DNA of 64,000 nucleotides from Pedobacter sp. AK013 (GTDB taxonomy: Bacteria > Bacteroidota > Bacteroidia > Sphingobacteriales > Sphingobacteriaceae). The first letter of the stretch is position 1. Every line of letters starts with the position of its first letter. A model generated the notes under the pieces. It was not told the DNA's origin and searched no databases. It saw only the letters and a list, made by a program, of their open reading frames with translations. Shown here piece after piece: positions 24,929 to 33,733 of the stretch. The DNA is taken from assembly GCF_014205835.1 (NCBI RefSeq), contig NZ_JACHCQ010000003.1:1-64000 (forward strand), given 5' to 3'. A program made the translations under genes and the position numbers.

Positions 24929-25540
24929 TTATATTAACCGATCCTTAATCACCAAGGTATTGGCTGCAATATCGTGCCAGCACTGGTTTTTCTTATTGAG
25001 GAAACTGTATAAATAACCAAAGAAAACAGGAATTACAGATAAGATTTTAGAAAAATTCCTCACCAGGGAAATACCGAAAGAAACCCGGCTCCCTTCTAAA
25101 TCGGTTACTTTAATATTGAGGAGTTTTTTACCAATGGTAGCCTGACTTTTAGACGCCTCGGCAATGCTGCCATAAATGAGTTTAAAGATAAATATGGATG
25201 GAAATGGGATTAGAAAAGCCATAATCCGCTGATCTTTGCCTTCAATAAAAATATAGCTCGTTAAAATAATGATGCTATATATTCCAAAAATAATAAAATG
25301 ATCAATCACCGATGCCAACAGCCTTTGATCGAAAGCGGCAAAATATTGGGGCGCAGTTTTTTGATAACTAAAACCCAAAAGCTCACGCAATTCGGGAATT
25401 GCGTGAGCTTCTTTATAATCGTCCATTCCGGGTTTACGTATAAAAGTATTCGCACTAATGTTTAAATCTTTCAGTTCGGTTAAACTATATGGCCCTTGTG
25501 GCTTTCCATTAATTACCACTATATATTGATCAGGATTCAT
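24929..25540 (-). CDS. GYF-like plus RDD-family membrane protein
   Basis: A 203-residue protein. The N-terminal ~55 residues (YIVVINGKPQGPYSLTELKDLNISANTFIRKPGMDDYKEA) fit the GYF_2 domain, with GPYS and Trp replaced. The rest is an RDD domain: an Arg-containing first helix (FAAFDQRLLASVIDHFIIF), then two more helices and the TIGKKLLNIKVTD motif. RDD proteins are multi-pass membrane proteins; some are linked to ion or stress functions. It is the last gene of a minus-strand envelope group. A perfect 14-bp inverted repeat lies inside the gene, in the linker between the domains. Confidence 0.75.
   Translation of the reverse strand: MNPDQYIVVINGKPQGPYSLTELKDLNISANTFIRKPGMDDYKEAHAIPELRELLGFSYQKTAPQYFAAFDQRLLASVIDHFIIFGIYSIIILTSYIFIEGKDQRIMAFLIPFPSIFIFKLIYGSIAEASKSQATIGKKLLNIKVTDLEGSRVSFGISLVRNFSKILSVIPVFFGYLYSFLNKKNQCWHDIAANTLVIKDRLI
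25379..25410. repeat. 14-bp perfect inverted repeat inside the GYF-RDD gene
   Basis: AAGCTCACGCAATT (25379-25392), a CGGG loop, and the exact complement (25397-25410). On the coding strand it gives EAHAIPELRELL. Confidence 0.6.
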
Positions 25541-25610
25541 TAGATTGGATCAGGATTATGAGATTAGGATTGTAAGATCAGCATTTTATAAAGATTCCGT
25601 TAATGAAGTC

Positions 25611-25650
25611 TTAGCCTTACGCCTTCTACCTTCTAACCTTCAACCTCCCT
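25611..25650. repeat. G-family repeat (CCTTCTACCTTC), complementary sense
   Basis: Units ccttacg / ccttctacc / ttctaacc / ttcaacc occur just before the stop of the gene at 25649. Confidence 0.5.
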
Positions 25651-26626
25651 AGTATCTGCTTACTTCAAAGTTACTCAATCCGCCATCTAAATTGATAAAG
25701 ATTTTTTTGGTTGAGGCTTTATAGTTTGAAGTTTCGTAAACACCATCACTCAATTTCTCAAAACCATCGAAATCTTTAGCTGATAAACCTGTTTTGGTTT
25801 TAATCCGGCAACCCGAGTTGGTAGGTACCTTAATTTTCACATCGGCCACGCCAGATTTCACAATTACATCGGTTATTGGCAATAAATCTCCGAATTTAAT
25901 ATCTAAAGCTGCTGCTCCACCATCAAAGCGGAAAGTACGCACTTTGTAATTGGCAAAATCAAAGTTTGCCTCTCCAGCTCCCAGTTTCATTAAAATATCC
26001 CAGTTAGCTTCTTTATTCAATTTAAAGTTAACATCGTTACCACCATCACCAAAATTCCACTTGCTCTTTTTATCTTCCATTTGGAAAGTAAGTACGGTAG
26101 CGCTATCGGTAAGTAATTTCTTTAAAGAGAAGTTACCATGTCTTTTCTTTACGTCAGCATTAATTAATTCTGCTGTTTCACCATCAAGATTAAATGAAAT
26201 GCCACCTCCAGAAATATTTAACACCGTTTTTTTCACATTATCTGCTGCTACAAAAGGCTCAGATAAACTTAAGTGATTATACGAAGTGTCTTTATCGTTA
26301 TCATCATTGTCGTCATCGTTATGATCGATATTAACATCTATATCTTTTTTAAAGTGGTGCCCCCACCAGTTACCACGTTCAGGTACCTGTTGCCCTTTAT
26401 AAAAAAGGAACGACAAGGCCACCACTAAAACGCCTATAGAAATAATACTGCCTGTTTGCGAATTGTTTTTATTAAACAGGATATTTAAACCTGCTATGAT
26501 TAAGAATACTGGCCAAAAGCTCCAAACGTTGCGCCAATAAAAATTGATTACGCCAAAGTTTTCGAGTAGAAGTACACCGCCGATAAAAAGCAGGATAATA
26601 CCCCAAATTAATCTATCTAATTTCAT
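25649..26626 (-). CDS. LiaF-like / DUF5668 membrane protein with toastrack-type C-terminal domain
   Basis: A 325-residue protein with two pairs of N-terminal membrane helices (RLIWGIILLFIGGVLLLENF; VFLIIAGLNILF; SIGVLVVALSFLFYKGQ), as in DUF5668 / LiaI-LiaF-like TM domains. A polar Asp-rich linker (DHNDDDNDDNDKDTS, about 100-116) comes next, then a beta-rich domain (about 130-325) resembling the LiaF C-terminal / toastrack region. In Firmicutes such proteins act in envelope stress; here the same transcript also encodes a PspC protein. Start 5 bp after the PspC stop. Confidence 0.75.
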   Translation of the reverse strand: MKLDRLIWGIILLFIGGVLLLENFGVINFYWRNVWSFWPVFLIIAGLNILFNKNNSQTGSIISIGVLVVALSFLFYKGQQVPERGNWWGHHFKKDIDVNIDHNDDDNDDNDKDTSYNHLSLSEPFVAADNVKKTVLNISGGGISFNLDGETAELINADVKKRHGNFSLKKLLTDSATVLTFQMEDKKSKWNFGDGGNDVNFKLNKEANWDILMKLGAGEANFDFANYKVRTFRFDGGAAALDIKFGDLLPITDVIVKSGVADVKIKVPTNSGCRIKTKTGLSAKDFDGFEKLSDGVYETSNYKASTKKIFINLDGGLSNFEVSRY

Positions 26627-26631
26627 TTTAT

Positions 26632-27336
26632 TTATACTTGAGGGTTAGCGGATGTTGAATTATCGTCTTTGTTAACAGGTGCTGTAGGTTCGGTTTCTAC
26701 AATGGTTTCAGAAAAATCAGCTGTTTTTTGTTGTTCAGCCTCCTGTTGATTCTGAAATGCAGCCCAGTCATTTTTTCTTTTTGATTTGGCTATAATGCTT
26801 ATACCTAAAGCAATAAATATTAACGGCCACATGTACCTGAATAAATTGCGGATACTAAACCAATCGGGTATAAAATCCATTTCGCGCATCAGGAAAAAAC
26901 ATCCTATTACCAGCAATACTAACCCGCCAATGGTGCGGCCGGTATCATTAGATTTATTGAATTTACTGAAATCAGGCTGTGTTTCGAAAGGTGTTTTCTG
27001 TGTTCCGTCTACAGGTTGTGTCCAATTCTGATTTCCCTGATTAGCAGACCCTGCAAAAGGATCGGCAGTTCCAAACGGTTGTGCATTTGGATTTTTACCA
27101 AAGTAATCATTGAATTTAGAAAATCTTGCTGCTGGGTCGTTGTTCACCGGAACAATAATCCACATTACAATATAGGCAACTAAGCCACCTCCAGCCATAA
27201 ATATAGCCGATAATGCAAACAATAACCTGATTATGGTAACCTCAACCTGCATGTAATCTGCAAGTCCCGAAGCTACACCGGCAATCATCTTATCGTGTTC
27301 GTTTCTAAAAAGCTTCTTTTCCATAACGTTGTTCAT
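26632..27336 (-). CDS. PspC-domain envelope stress protein
   Basis: A 234-residue protein. The PspC signature is at the N-terminus: KKLFRNEHDKMIAGVASGLADYM, followed by a hydrophobic IIRLLFALSAIF helix and VAYIVMWIIVPVN. A second pair of helices later (GRTIGGLVLLVIGCFFLMREM; WPLIFIALGISIIA) is LiaI-LiaF-like. A polar Gln/Asn/Pro linker and tail surround these. I set the start at the ATG 27334-27336, 7 nt after the SDR stop; the in-frame ATG at 27352-27354 lies inside the SDR gene. A third candidate, MEKKLF at 27324, is also possible. Confidence 0.8.
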   Translation of the reverse strand: MNNVMEKKLFRNEHDKMIAGVASGLADYMQVEVTIIRLLFALSAIFMAGGGLVAYIVMWIIVPVNNDPAARFSKFNDYFGKNPNAQPFGTADPFAGSANQGNQNWTQPVDGTQKTPFETQPDFSKFNKSNDTGRTIGGLVLLVIGCFFLMREMDFIPDWFSIRNLFRYMWPLIFIALGISIIAKSKRKNDWAAFQNQQEAEQQKTADFSETIVETEPTAPVNKDDNSTSANPQV

Positions 27337-27343
27337 TTTGTGT

Positions 27344-28033
27344 TTAAAAATCAAGCGGAGTAATCAAAACCTCATCTACATTTACCCCTTTACTTAAGTT
27401 TAAAATGGTAAACAAAGTTTCTGCAATATCTTCAGGCTGTACAAATTTTTCATCTGGAATTGTTGTGCCTTCCCAAGATGAGGTTTTAGTAGAACCTGGC
27501 AAAAATGCAGTTACTTTAACATTGTGAGGTGCTAACTCTTGCCGCAATACGTGATTTAGACTTAACATCGCTGCTTTTGTTACACTATAACTGCCACCAT
27601 CTTTTACAGGTGCTTTACTGGCCACCGAACAGATATTGAATATATGGCCTCGCTTGGCTGAACGCATTTTTTTTCCAAAAAACTTACTGATGTAATAACT
27701 GGCATTTGTATTTAAATGCTGTTGCTTTTCGAAGGTTTCGTCATCCTCATCTAGCATACTACCAGGCAAAAAGATCCCTACATTATTTACCAAGACATCT
27801 ACATGATCAAGATTTATAACCGTCGAATTTAAAAAAGCGTACACCTCTTCCTTAACCGAACAATCTGCTGCCTGGATAAAAACAGCATTCCCATAAAGGG
27901 CTAATTCTTGTCGAAGCCTTTCGAGTTCGGCTAAACCTCTTGCTATCAAAACTAAATCGTACCCATTTTGGGCAAATTTAATCGCAATAGCCTTACCAAT
28001 TCCTTTAGTTGCTCCGGTTATTACAGCTTTCAT
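27344..28033 (-). CDS. short-chain dehydrogenase/reductase
   Basis: A 229-residue classical SDR. It has TGATKGIG cofactor loop (7-14), NNVG (83-86), S136 and the Y149-x-x-x-K153 catalytic pair (SYSVTKAA). The cofactor Arg (ARG 31-33) suggests NADP(H). It resembles FabG-type and other oxidoreductases of small ketones; the substrate is not inferable. It begins the SDR-PspC-LiaF-RDD group. Confidence 0.85.
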   Translation of the reverse strand: MKAVITGATKGIGKAIAIKFAQNGYDLVLIARGLAELERLRQELALYGNAVFIQAADCSVKEEVYAFLNSTVINLDHVDVLVNNVGIFLPGSMLDEDDETFEKQQHLNTNASYYISKFFGKKMRSAKRGHIFNICSVASKAPVKDGGSYSVTKAAMLSLNHVLRQELAPHNVKVTAFLPGSTKTSSWEGTTIPDEKFVQPEDIAETLFTILNLSKGVNVDEVLITPLDF

Positions 28034-28179
28034 TATTTATGGTTTAATTTTTGTTGACAAAAAACCATATTTATATTCAAAACCACGAATATTTTTGTAA
28101 TTAGCTAAGCGCTCCAACTTTTTTATCGTTTCTTTGTAGTATTATAAATGATCATTTAAATTAAGCAAATACATACGGA

Positions 28180-28914
28180 ATGAATTTTACCAATTTCGGC
28201 AGATACATCCTGCTACTCAAGTCTGTATTCAGAAGGCCGGAAAAACTGAAAATATACCTGAAAGAAATCGCCAAACAAATGGATTATGTTGGTGTAGGCT
28301 CTTTAGGTTTAATTGCTATTATCTCTACCTTTATTGGCGCAGTAATGACTTTACAAATTGCTTTCCAGTTGGTTAGTGATTTTATTCCGAAAACAATTAT
28401 CGGTTCTGTAAACCGCGATTCGAGTATATTAGAGTTAAGTCCAACTATTAGTGCAATTGTTTTGGCAGGAAAAATCGGCTCGGCCATTTCATCAGAAATT
28501 GGTTCGATGCGTGTTACCGAACAGATTGACGCTTTAGAAATTATGGGTATAAATGCCCCAGGCTACCTCATCCTCCCTAAAATTATTTCAGGCATAACCA
28601 TGGTACCTATGCTGGTTATCATTTCTATGTTTTTAAGTATTACCGGTGGTTATATTGGCGGTTCTGTTTCTGGAGCAGTAACACCAGCAGAATATATTCA
28701 GGGTATTACCACCGATTTTAATCCTTATACCATTACTGTTGCTTTGGTAAAAGCATTTGTATTCGGTTTTATTATCACATCTGTTCCGGCATATGAAGGC
28801 TTTTACGTTCGCGGTGGTGCCCTGGAAGTTTCTCAAGCCAGTACAAGGGCTGTTGTAATTAGCTGTATTTCTATTTTAGCTTGCGATTATATCGTGACCC
28901 AATTGTTATTGTAA
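28180..28914 (+). CDS. mlaE: MlaE-family ABC transporter permease
   Basis: A 244-residue membrane protein with about five helices and the MlaE/Ttg2B hallmarks: IAIISTFIGAVMTLQIAFQL, the internal glutamate-containing loop (VLAGKIGSAISSEIGSMRVTEQIDALEIMG), PAEYIQGI and the C-terminal FKIITSVPAYEGFYVRGGA. In E. coli the MlaFEDB complex moves phospholipids between the membranes; here only E and F are adjacent and a MlaD-type protein was not seen. The stop overlaps the mlaF start (TAATG). Confidence 0.9.
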   Translation: MNFTNFGRYILLLKSVFRRPEKLKIYLKEIAKQMDYVGVGSLGLIAIISTFIGAVMTLQIAFQLVSDFIPKTIIGSVNRDSSILELSPTISAIVLAGKIGSAISSEIGSMRVTEQIDALEIMGINAPGYLILPKIISGITMVPMLVIISMFLSITGGYIGGSVSGAVTPAEYIQGITTDFNPYTITVALVKAFVFGFIITSVPAYEGFYVRGGALEVSQASTRAVVISCISILACDYIVTQLLL

Positions 28915-29666
28915 TGATCGAAATTAAAGATATTTATAAATCGTTCTCCGGAAATGACGTATTGCAAGGTATTTCTGGAAAGTTTGAAGAAGGCGTAACC
29001 AACTTAATTATCGGTGGCTCAGGATCGGGAAAAACAACCCTGCTGAAATGTATGGTAGGTTTACACCAACCAGATTCTGGTTCGGTATTGTACGATGGTC
29101 GTGATTTTACACCAATGACCTACGAGCAGCGCATTGAGGTACGTAAAGAAATCGGCATGTTATTTCAAGGCTCTGCCCTGTTTGACAGTATGACCGTTGA
29201 AGAAAACATCATGTTTCCTTTAAATATGTTTACTGATCAAAGTAGAAAAGAAAAACTCGAAAGGGTTGATTTTTGTTTAGAACGGGTAAACCTGGCGGGT
29301 AAAAACAAATTATTCCCGGCAGAATTGTCGGGTGGGATGAAAAAACGTGTAGGTATTGCACGTGCTATTTCCATGAACCCAAAATACCTTTTCTGTGATG
29401 AGCCCAACTCAGGTTTAGATCCGAAAACTTCTATCGTAATTGATGAACTGATCAAGGAAATTACCGAAGAATATAAAACCACCACCATTGTGGTAACGCA
29501 TGATATGAACTCAGTAATGGGGATTGGTGATTATATTTTATTCTTACACGAAGGAAAAAAATTCTGGGAAGGCAGCAATAAAGAAATAGCACATACCGAC
29601 ATTAAAGAGCTGAATGACTTTGTATTCGCCAGCCGCTTCATGAAAGCCGCAAAAGATAAGTTTTAA
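28914..29666 (+). CDS. mlaF: MlaF-like ABC transporter ATP-binding protein
   Basis: A 250-residue ATPase partner of MlaE. It has Walker A GGSGSGKTT (34-42), signature LSGGMKKR (138-145), Walker B YLFCDEPNSGLDP (158-170), and VVTHDM with the switch His. The start is the ATG at 28914, one base overlapping mlaE stop, not the ATG at 28881 inside mlaE. It powers lipid transport. Confidence 0.9.
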   Translation: MIEIKDIYKSFSGNDVLQGISGKFEEGVTNLIIGGSGSGKTTLLKCMVGLHQPDSGSVLYDGRDFTPMTYEQRIEVRKEIGMLFQGSALFDSMTVEENIMFPLNMFTDQSRKEKLERVDFCLERVNLAGKNKLFPAELSGGMKKRVGIARAISMNPKYLFCDEPNSGLDPKTSIVIDELIKEITEEYKTTTIVVTHDMNSVMGIGDYILFLHEGKKFWEGSNKEIAHTDIKELNDFVFASRFMKAAKDKF

Positions 29667-29675
29667 GAAAATTCT

Positions 29676-29683
29676 TATATTTG
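29676..29683 (+). promoter_or_regulatory. putative -7 box for the DUF2281 gene (TATATTTG)
   Basis: An exact TAnnTTTG match, 4 nt before the ATG at 29688. If used, the transcript is leaderless or nearly so. Confidence 0.45.
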
Positions 29684-29687
29684 TAAT

Positions 29688-29918
29688 ATGACTACGGCTA
29701 CAAAAAATATCATTCACAAATTGGAAACCTTACCAGAAAGCATGGTAAACGAGGTAGAAGATTTTATTGATTTTTTAAAAGCTAAACATTCGAAAAGTTT
29801 TCCAAAGTCGAAAAGTGAAGAGTCAAACATTGTTGAAGAACCAAAAAGCTTATATGGTGCTGCAAAAGGTTTATTTATCATCCCTGAAGATTTTAACGAT
29901 CCATTAGATTTCAATTAA
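29688..29918 (+). CDS. DUF2281-type antitoxin-like protein
   Basis: A 76-residue acidic protein: KIIHKLETLPESMVNEVEDFIDFLKAKH, the helical pattern of DUF2281 proteins often paired with PIN toxins, followed by a Lys/Ser linker and the YGAAKGLFIIPEDFNDPLDFN tail that usually contacts a toxin. No PIN-like gene follows; instead a 26-bp perfect palindrome occupies the next 90 bp. Probably an orphan antitoxin. It starts 22 bp after mlaF. Confidence 0.65.
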   Translation: MTTATKNIIHKLETLPESMVNEVEDFIDFLKAKHSKSFPKSKSEESNIVEEPKSLYGAAKGLFIIPEDFNDPLDFN

Positions 29919-29929
29919 AATAAATAAAT

Positions 29930-30004
29930 CGTCATTGCGAGGCACGAAGCAATCTCCTTCTGTATATCTATCGCATTAAGATTGCTTCGTGCCTCGCAAT
30001 GACG
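29930..30004. repeat. 26-bp perfect palindrome (P family, CGTCATTGCGAGG type)
   Basis: CGTCATTGCGAGGCACG... (29930-29955) and its exact complement (29979-30004), with a 23-nt loop. It is the most intact member of the family. It lies between the DUF2281 gene and the methyltransferase, whose start is 18 bp downstream. Confidence 0.8.
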
Positions 30005-30021
30005 AACTATACAAATAATAC

Positions 30022-30903
30022 ATGATACAATTACTTGCCCCCACCCACTGGAAAGATTATGAACTGATTGATTGCGGGGATTTTGAAAAATTAGAACGTT
30101 TTGGAAATGTTACCCTTATCCGTCCTGAGCCTCAGGCAGTATGGAAAAAAACATATTCAGAGCAAGATTGGAAAAAAACGGCCAACATTACTTTCAGAGG
30201 CCGTTCAGCTACTTCTGGCGAATGGGTAAAGAAAAACCTATCCATTCCAGACCGCTGGCATGTAGAATACAAAAACAATGAAGTGGCTATCAAACTCCGT
30301 TTAGGTTTAACCTCTTTTAAACATGTTGGCGTATTCCCAGAGCAGGCAGTAAATTGGGATTTTATCTCGTCATCGATTAAAAAATTTAAAACACCACAAC
30401 CTAAAGTTTTAAACCTTTTCGCTTATACTGGTGCTGCATCGTTAATTGCAAATGCGGCAGGTGCAGAAACTACACACGTTGATTCGATTAAGCAGGTAGT
30501 AACATGGGCAAATGAAAACCAGGAGCTTTCGGGATTGAAAGATACCCGTTGGATGGTTGAGGATGCGCTAAAATTTGTTAAAAAAGAATTAAAAAGGGGC
30601 AAAAAATATAACGGCATTATTCTAGATCCTCCAGCTTATGGCCATGGCCCTAATGGCGAAAAGTGGAAACTCGAAGATCATATCCAGGAAATGATGCAGG
30701 ATGTGGTACAACTTTTGGATGAAAAAGAACATTTTCTTATCCTAAACACCTACTCACTTGGTTTTTCTTCAGTAATTGTTGAAAATTTAATCCGTACCTC
30801 ATTCCCTTCCGTTAAAAACCTCGAAACGGGAGAACTCTTTTTGCAGGCTACATCAGGCATTAAATTACCATTGGGTGTTTTTGGCAAATTCTGTAATGTG
30901 TAA
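30022..30903 (+). CDS. class I SAM-dependent methyltransferase (RlmI-like)
   Basis: A 293-residue enzyme with the Rossmann motif I NLFAYTGAAS (131-140), the nearby VDS acidic loop and the DPPAYG motif (202-207) of the RlmI / rRNA m5C methyltransferase group. The N-terminal domain (to ~110) carries WVKKNLSIPDRWHVEY. The target is likely an rRNA or tRNA base; no PUA domain is apparent. Confidence 0.75.
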   Translation: MIQLLAPTHWKDYELIDCGDFEKLERFGNVTLIRPEPQAVWKKTYSEQDWKKTANITFRGRSATSGEWVKKNLSIPDRWHVEYKNNEVAIKLRLGLTSFKHVGVFPEQAVNWDFISSSIKKFKTPQPKVLNLFAYTGAASLIANAAGAETTHVDSIKQVVTWANENQELSGLKDTRWMVEDALKFVKKELKRGKKYNGIILDPPAYGHGPNGEKWKLEDHIQEMMQDVVQLLDEKEHFLILNTYSLGFSSVIVENLIRTSFPSVKNLETGELFLQATSGIKLPLGVFGKFCNV

Positions 30904-31000
30904 ATGTTGATTACTTTATTTTAAACTACCAGATTTCCATCCTACTTTCATCGAAACAGATTCGGAAAACTGTTTAACTTTAATTATCTATAATATATCT

Positions 31001-32050
31001 ATGAAATTCCCTCAATTAGCAGGCACACTAATACTTGGTTTTGCCGCAATCAGCTTATTTGCCAACTGTAATTCAGATGGCAAGAGTAGTGGCGGTATCG
31101 GTAAAATCTTTTCTTCTGATTCGACTAAAAAGAAAACGGACTCAACGGTTAACGTCATGAAACCGGTTGATCCAAAGCTTTATGATTCCTTAGTAAAAAA
31201 ACTGGCAAACGGAGATACTACCGGGAAATGGCCGGTAAAAAAACAACCATATCCTTTAGCTGGAGCTATTTTACCTTTTAAACGCATAGTTGTTTATTAT
31301 GGAAACCTGCATTCGAAAAAAATGGGTGCACTTGGTGAATATGCGCCTAAAGAAATGTGGCAACGTCTAAATGCCGAGGTTAAACATTGGGAAAAGGCTG
31401 ATCCTTCTACCCCGGTACAACCAGGATTACATTATATTGCCGCAGTAGCAAGCGGAACGCCAGGGAAAGATGGAAAATACATCAACAGGATGGGTAATAA
31501 ACAGATCGATTCTGTTTTGAAAATTGCCAAAATGCAACCTAACACGATAGTATTTTTAGATCTTCAGGTAGCTCTAAGTACTATAAAAGCAGAATTACCT
31601 CATATTGCAAAATACCTGGAATTGCCATATGTTCACTTAGGTATCGATCCAGAATTTTCAATGAAGGATGGAACATTACCAGGCAAAAAAATTGGTACTT
31701 ACGATGCTGCCGATGTGAATTATGTGACCGGATATTTAGCCGATATTGTTAAAAAATACAATTTACCTCCAAAAGTATTTGTATTACACCGTTTTACAAA
31801 GAAGATGGTAACTAATTCAGCTAGCATTAAATTACGTCCTGAGGTGCAGGTAGTGGTGCATATGGATGGATGGGGCGAACCTGAATTAAAAAAAGGAACC
31901 TATCGTCATTTCATTCAGGCAGAGCCTGTACAGTTTACTGGCTTCAAGCTGTTTTACAAAAATGATCTGAAGAAAGACCCTAAGCGGTTAATGACTCCTG
32001 AAGAGCTGTTAAAGCTTACACCAAAACCGATATACGTTCAATACCAATAA
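31001..32050 (+). CDS. lipoprotein of unknown function
   Basis: A 349-residue lipoprotein (lipobox FANC, Cys23). After a Ser/Lys linker a 250-residue domain begins at about 85 with KRIVVYYGNLHSKKMGALGE. Alternating strands follow (TIVFLDLQVALSTI; VHLGIDPEFSM; PPKVFVLHRFT; VQVVVHMDGWGEPE), as in a beta/alpha barrel. Acidic residues D and E at the strand ends (LDLQV, IDPEF, MDGWGE) hint at a glycoside-hydrolase-like pocket, but no family is identified. A strong terminator follows the stop. Confidence 0.6.
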   Translation: MKFPQLAGTLILGFAAISLFANCNSDGKSSGGIGKIFSSDSTKKKTDSTVNVMKPVDPKLYDSLVKKLANGDTTGKWPVKKQPYPLAGAILPFKRIVVYYGNLHSKKMGALGEYAPKEMWQRLNAEVKHWEKADPSTPVQPGLHYIAAVASGTPGKDGKYINRMGNKQIDSVLKIAKMQPNTIVFLDLQVALSTIKAELPHIAKYLELPYVHLGIDPEFSMKDGTLPGKKIGTYDAADVNYVTGYLADIVKKYNLPPKVFVLHRFTKKMVTNSASIKLRPEVQVVVHMDGWGEPELKKGTYRHFIQAEPVQFTGFKLFYKNDLKKDPKRLMTPEELLKLTPKPIYVQYQ

Positions 32051-32057
32051 TATACCA

Positions 32058-32089
32058 AACGCCTGTGAATGAGATTACAGGCGTTTTTT
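32058..32089 (+). terminator. Rho-independent terminator after the lipoprotein gene
   Basis: AACGCCTGT (32058-32066) pairs with ACAGGCGTT (32077-32085), followed by a T-run. It separates the lipoprotein gene from the thioredoxin/TPR gene that starts at 32117. Confidence 0.8.
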
Positions 32090-32116
32090 AATTTAACCAT
32101 ATAATCCGCTCTCAAA

Positions 32117-33529
32117 ATGAAAAACCTTATTGCACTTGCATTATCTTTATTTATAACTTATTCTTCTGGTATTGCCCAAGAATTAAAAAAATCAAAATCC
32201 TTAAAAACGGCTCTGGAACAATCTTTGTCATCTAAAAAACCAGTATTGCTAATTATAGAGGTATCTGGTTTACCCAAACCAACAGATTTACCCCCAAATG
32301 CAAAAATCAGTTTTAAATCTGCTTTAGATGAGCCTGAAGTGATAAACAGTATTAATGAAAATTTTGTCGTTTATAAAACCACAATGTCGGATACTAGCGT
32401 GAGGTCAATCATTAGGGAAGCAAATGTAAAATCGTTCCCAGCATTTGTATTTCTTCGCGCCAATAAAGATGTTTTCTACAAAGATTTTGGAAATTCTACT
32501 GATCAAAAGAAATATATTTCGATGATCGAAAAGGCGCTTTCGGCTTCAAAAGAAGCATCAATATCTGATCTGGAAGCCCAATTTAATGCTGATAAAAACA
32601 ACAATACCGTATTAAGAAAATTAATCGACACCAGAAAAAAGATTGGCATTACAAACAATGCACAACTTATTGAGCAATATGCCAACAACCTAAAAATTGG
32701 AGACTTTAACGACTATCAAAATGTGTTGTATATTTTGGAAGCTGGCCCATACAGTGATGGAAACGCCTATAAGCTGGCCAACACCAACCGGAAGATTATT
32801 GACAGTTTATACAGAACAGAACCTTTACAGCGAAGAACTGCACTTAATAACGCAATTATTTCCAATACGATTGCCGATGCAGCAAAGAACAAAAATACGT
32901 CAAGGGCTATATCTGCGGCTTCTTTTGCCAGGAATACATGGACAAGAGATTACAGAAGAGGAGAGCAAGCATATAACACGCAGATTTTATGGTATTACAG
33001 CACCATAAAAGATACCGCTAATTATTTGAGAACCGCTAGTTATTTTTATGATAATTTCTACATGAATATTGGTGTAGATAGCATAAAAAAAATTGAAGCT
33101 AAAGACCGGAAAGCGCTATCCCAAAAACACATTGCTTCGATGCCCAACCAAAAACAAATTTCAAAAGAGAAATTGGATAGTTTACAAAAAATTGACGGCA
33201 AAACAGTTGTCACACAATCGGTAGTAACCTTCAGTTCGACTTCTAACAGCTATGCTAACGAATTAAATAATGCCGCCTGGAAGTTTTATGAAATTGGGAC
33301 TAAAAATCTTAATTATCTTAGTAAGGCCATGATTTGGAGCAGAAGATCGATTGAATTAAATCCCATTGCAGGATATTACGATACTTTAGCTCATATCCTT
33401 TATCGTTTAGGTTATAATGAAGAGGCAATTAAAACACAAGAAATAGCAATAGACAAAGCGAAAATAGAAAAATCCTCAACAGCTAGCCTAGAATTAGAAT
33501 TAAAGAAAATTAAAGCCAAAACGCTTTAG
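32117..33529 (+). CDS. secreted thioredoxin-fold/TPR protein, paralogue A
   Basis: A 470-residue protein with a Sec signal peptide (cleavage after GIAQ, ~20). Residues ~28-150 look like a thioredoxin fold (KPVLLIIEV, VKSFPAFVFLRANKDV) but have no CxxC, so it cannot act as a usual oxidoreductase. The rest is helical, with a TPR-like end (AMIWSRRSIELNPIAGYYDTLAHILYRLGYNEEAIKTQEIAI). It shares the ILEAGP-x-x-x-G-x-AY block and the KTL end with the gene at 36679. Confidence 0.7.
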   Translation: MKNLIALALSLFITYSSGIAQELKKSKSLKTALEQSLSSKKPVLLIIEVSGLPKPTDLPPNAKISFKSALDEPEVINSINENFVVYKTTMSDTSVRSIIREANVKSFPAFVFLRANKDVFYKDFGNSTDQKKYISMIEKALSASKEASISDLEAQFNADKNNNTVLRKLIDTRKKIGITNNAQLIEQYANNLKIGDFNDYQNVLYILEAGPYSDGNAYKLANTNRKIIDSLYRTEPLQRRTALNNAIISNTIADAAKNKNTSRAISAASFARNTWTRDYRRGEQAYNTQILWYYSTIKDTANYLRTASYFYDNFYMNIGVDSIKKIEAKDRKALSQKHIASMPNQKQISKEKLDSLQKIDGKTVVTQSVVTFSSTSNSYANELNNAAWKFYEIGTKNLNYLSKAMIWSRRSIELNPIAGYYDTLAHILYRLGYNEEAIKTQEIAIDKAKIEKSSTASLELELKKIKAKTL

Positions 33530-33733
33530 GCAGCCCCACTTTTTTAATGCAAGAGGACTTGCCTTTATAAAGTTAGTACATAGATACATTTTGCTATGTA
33601 TTTAACCTAAAGTACTGTCCAAACAGCACCTACTTAAAACTTATAGGAATAATCGCCACCCAACCAATGTTTAATATCAAAAAAATGTCTTTTTTTGATT
33701 TATTTAAAAATTGGAATAAATATATTGTAGGAT

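Noticed and set aside
28881..28914. mlaF start at 28881
   Set aside because: It is inside mlaE; the TAATG overlap at 28914 gives the usual MIEI start.
29930..30004. CRISPR-like array from repeated palindromes
   Set aside because: Repeats are single, dispersed and not separated by regular spacers.
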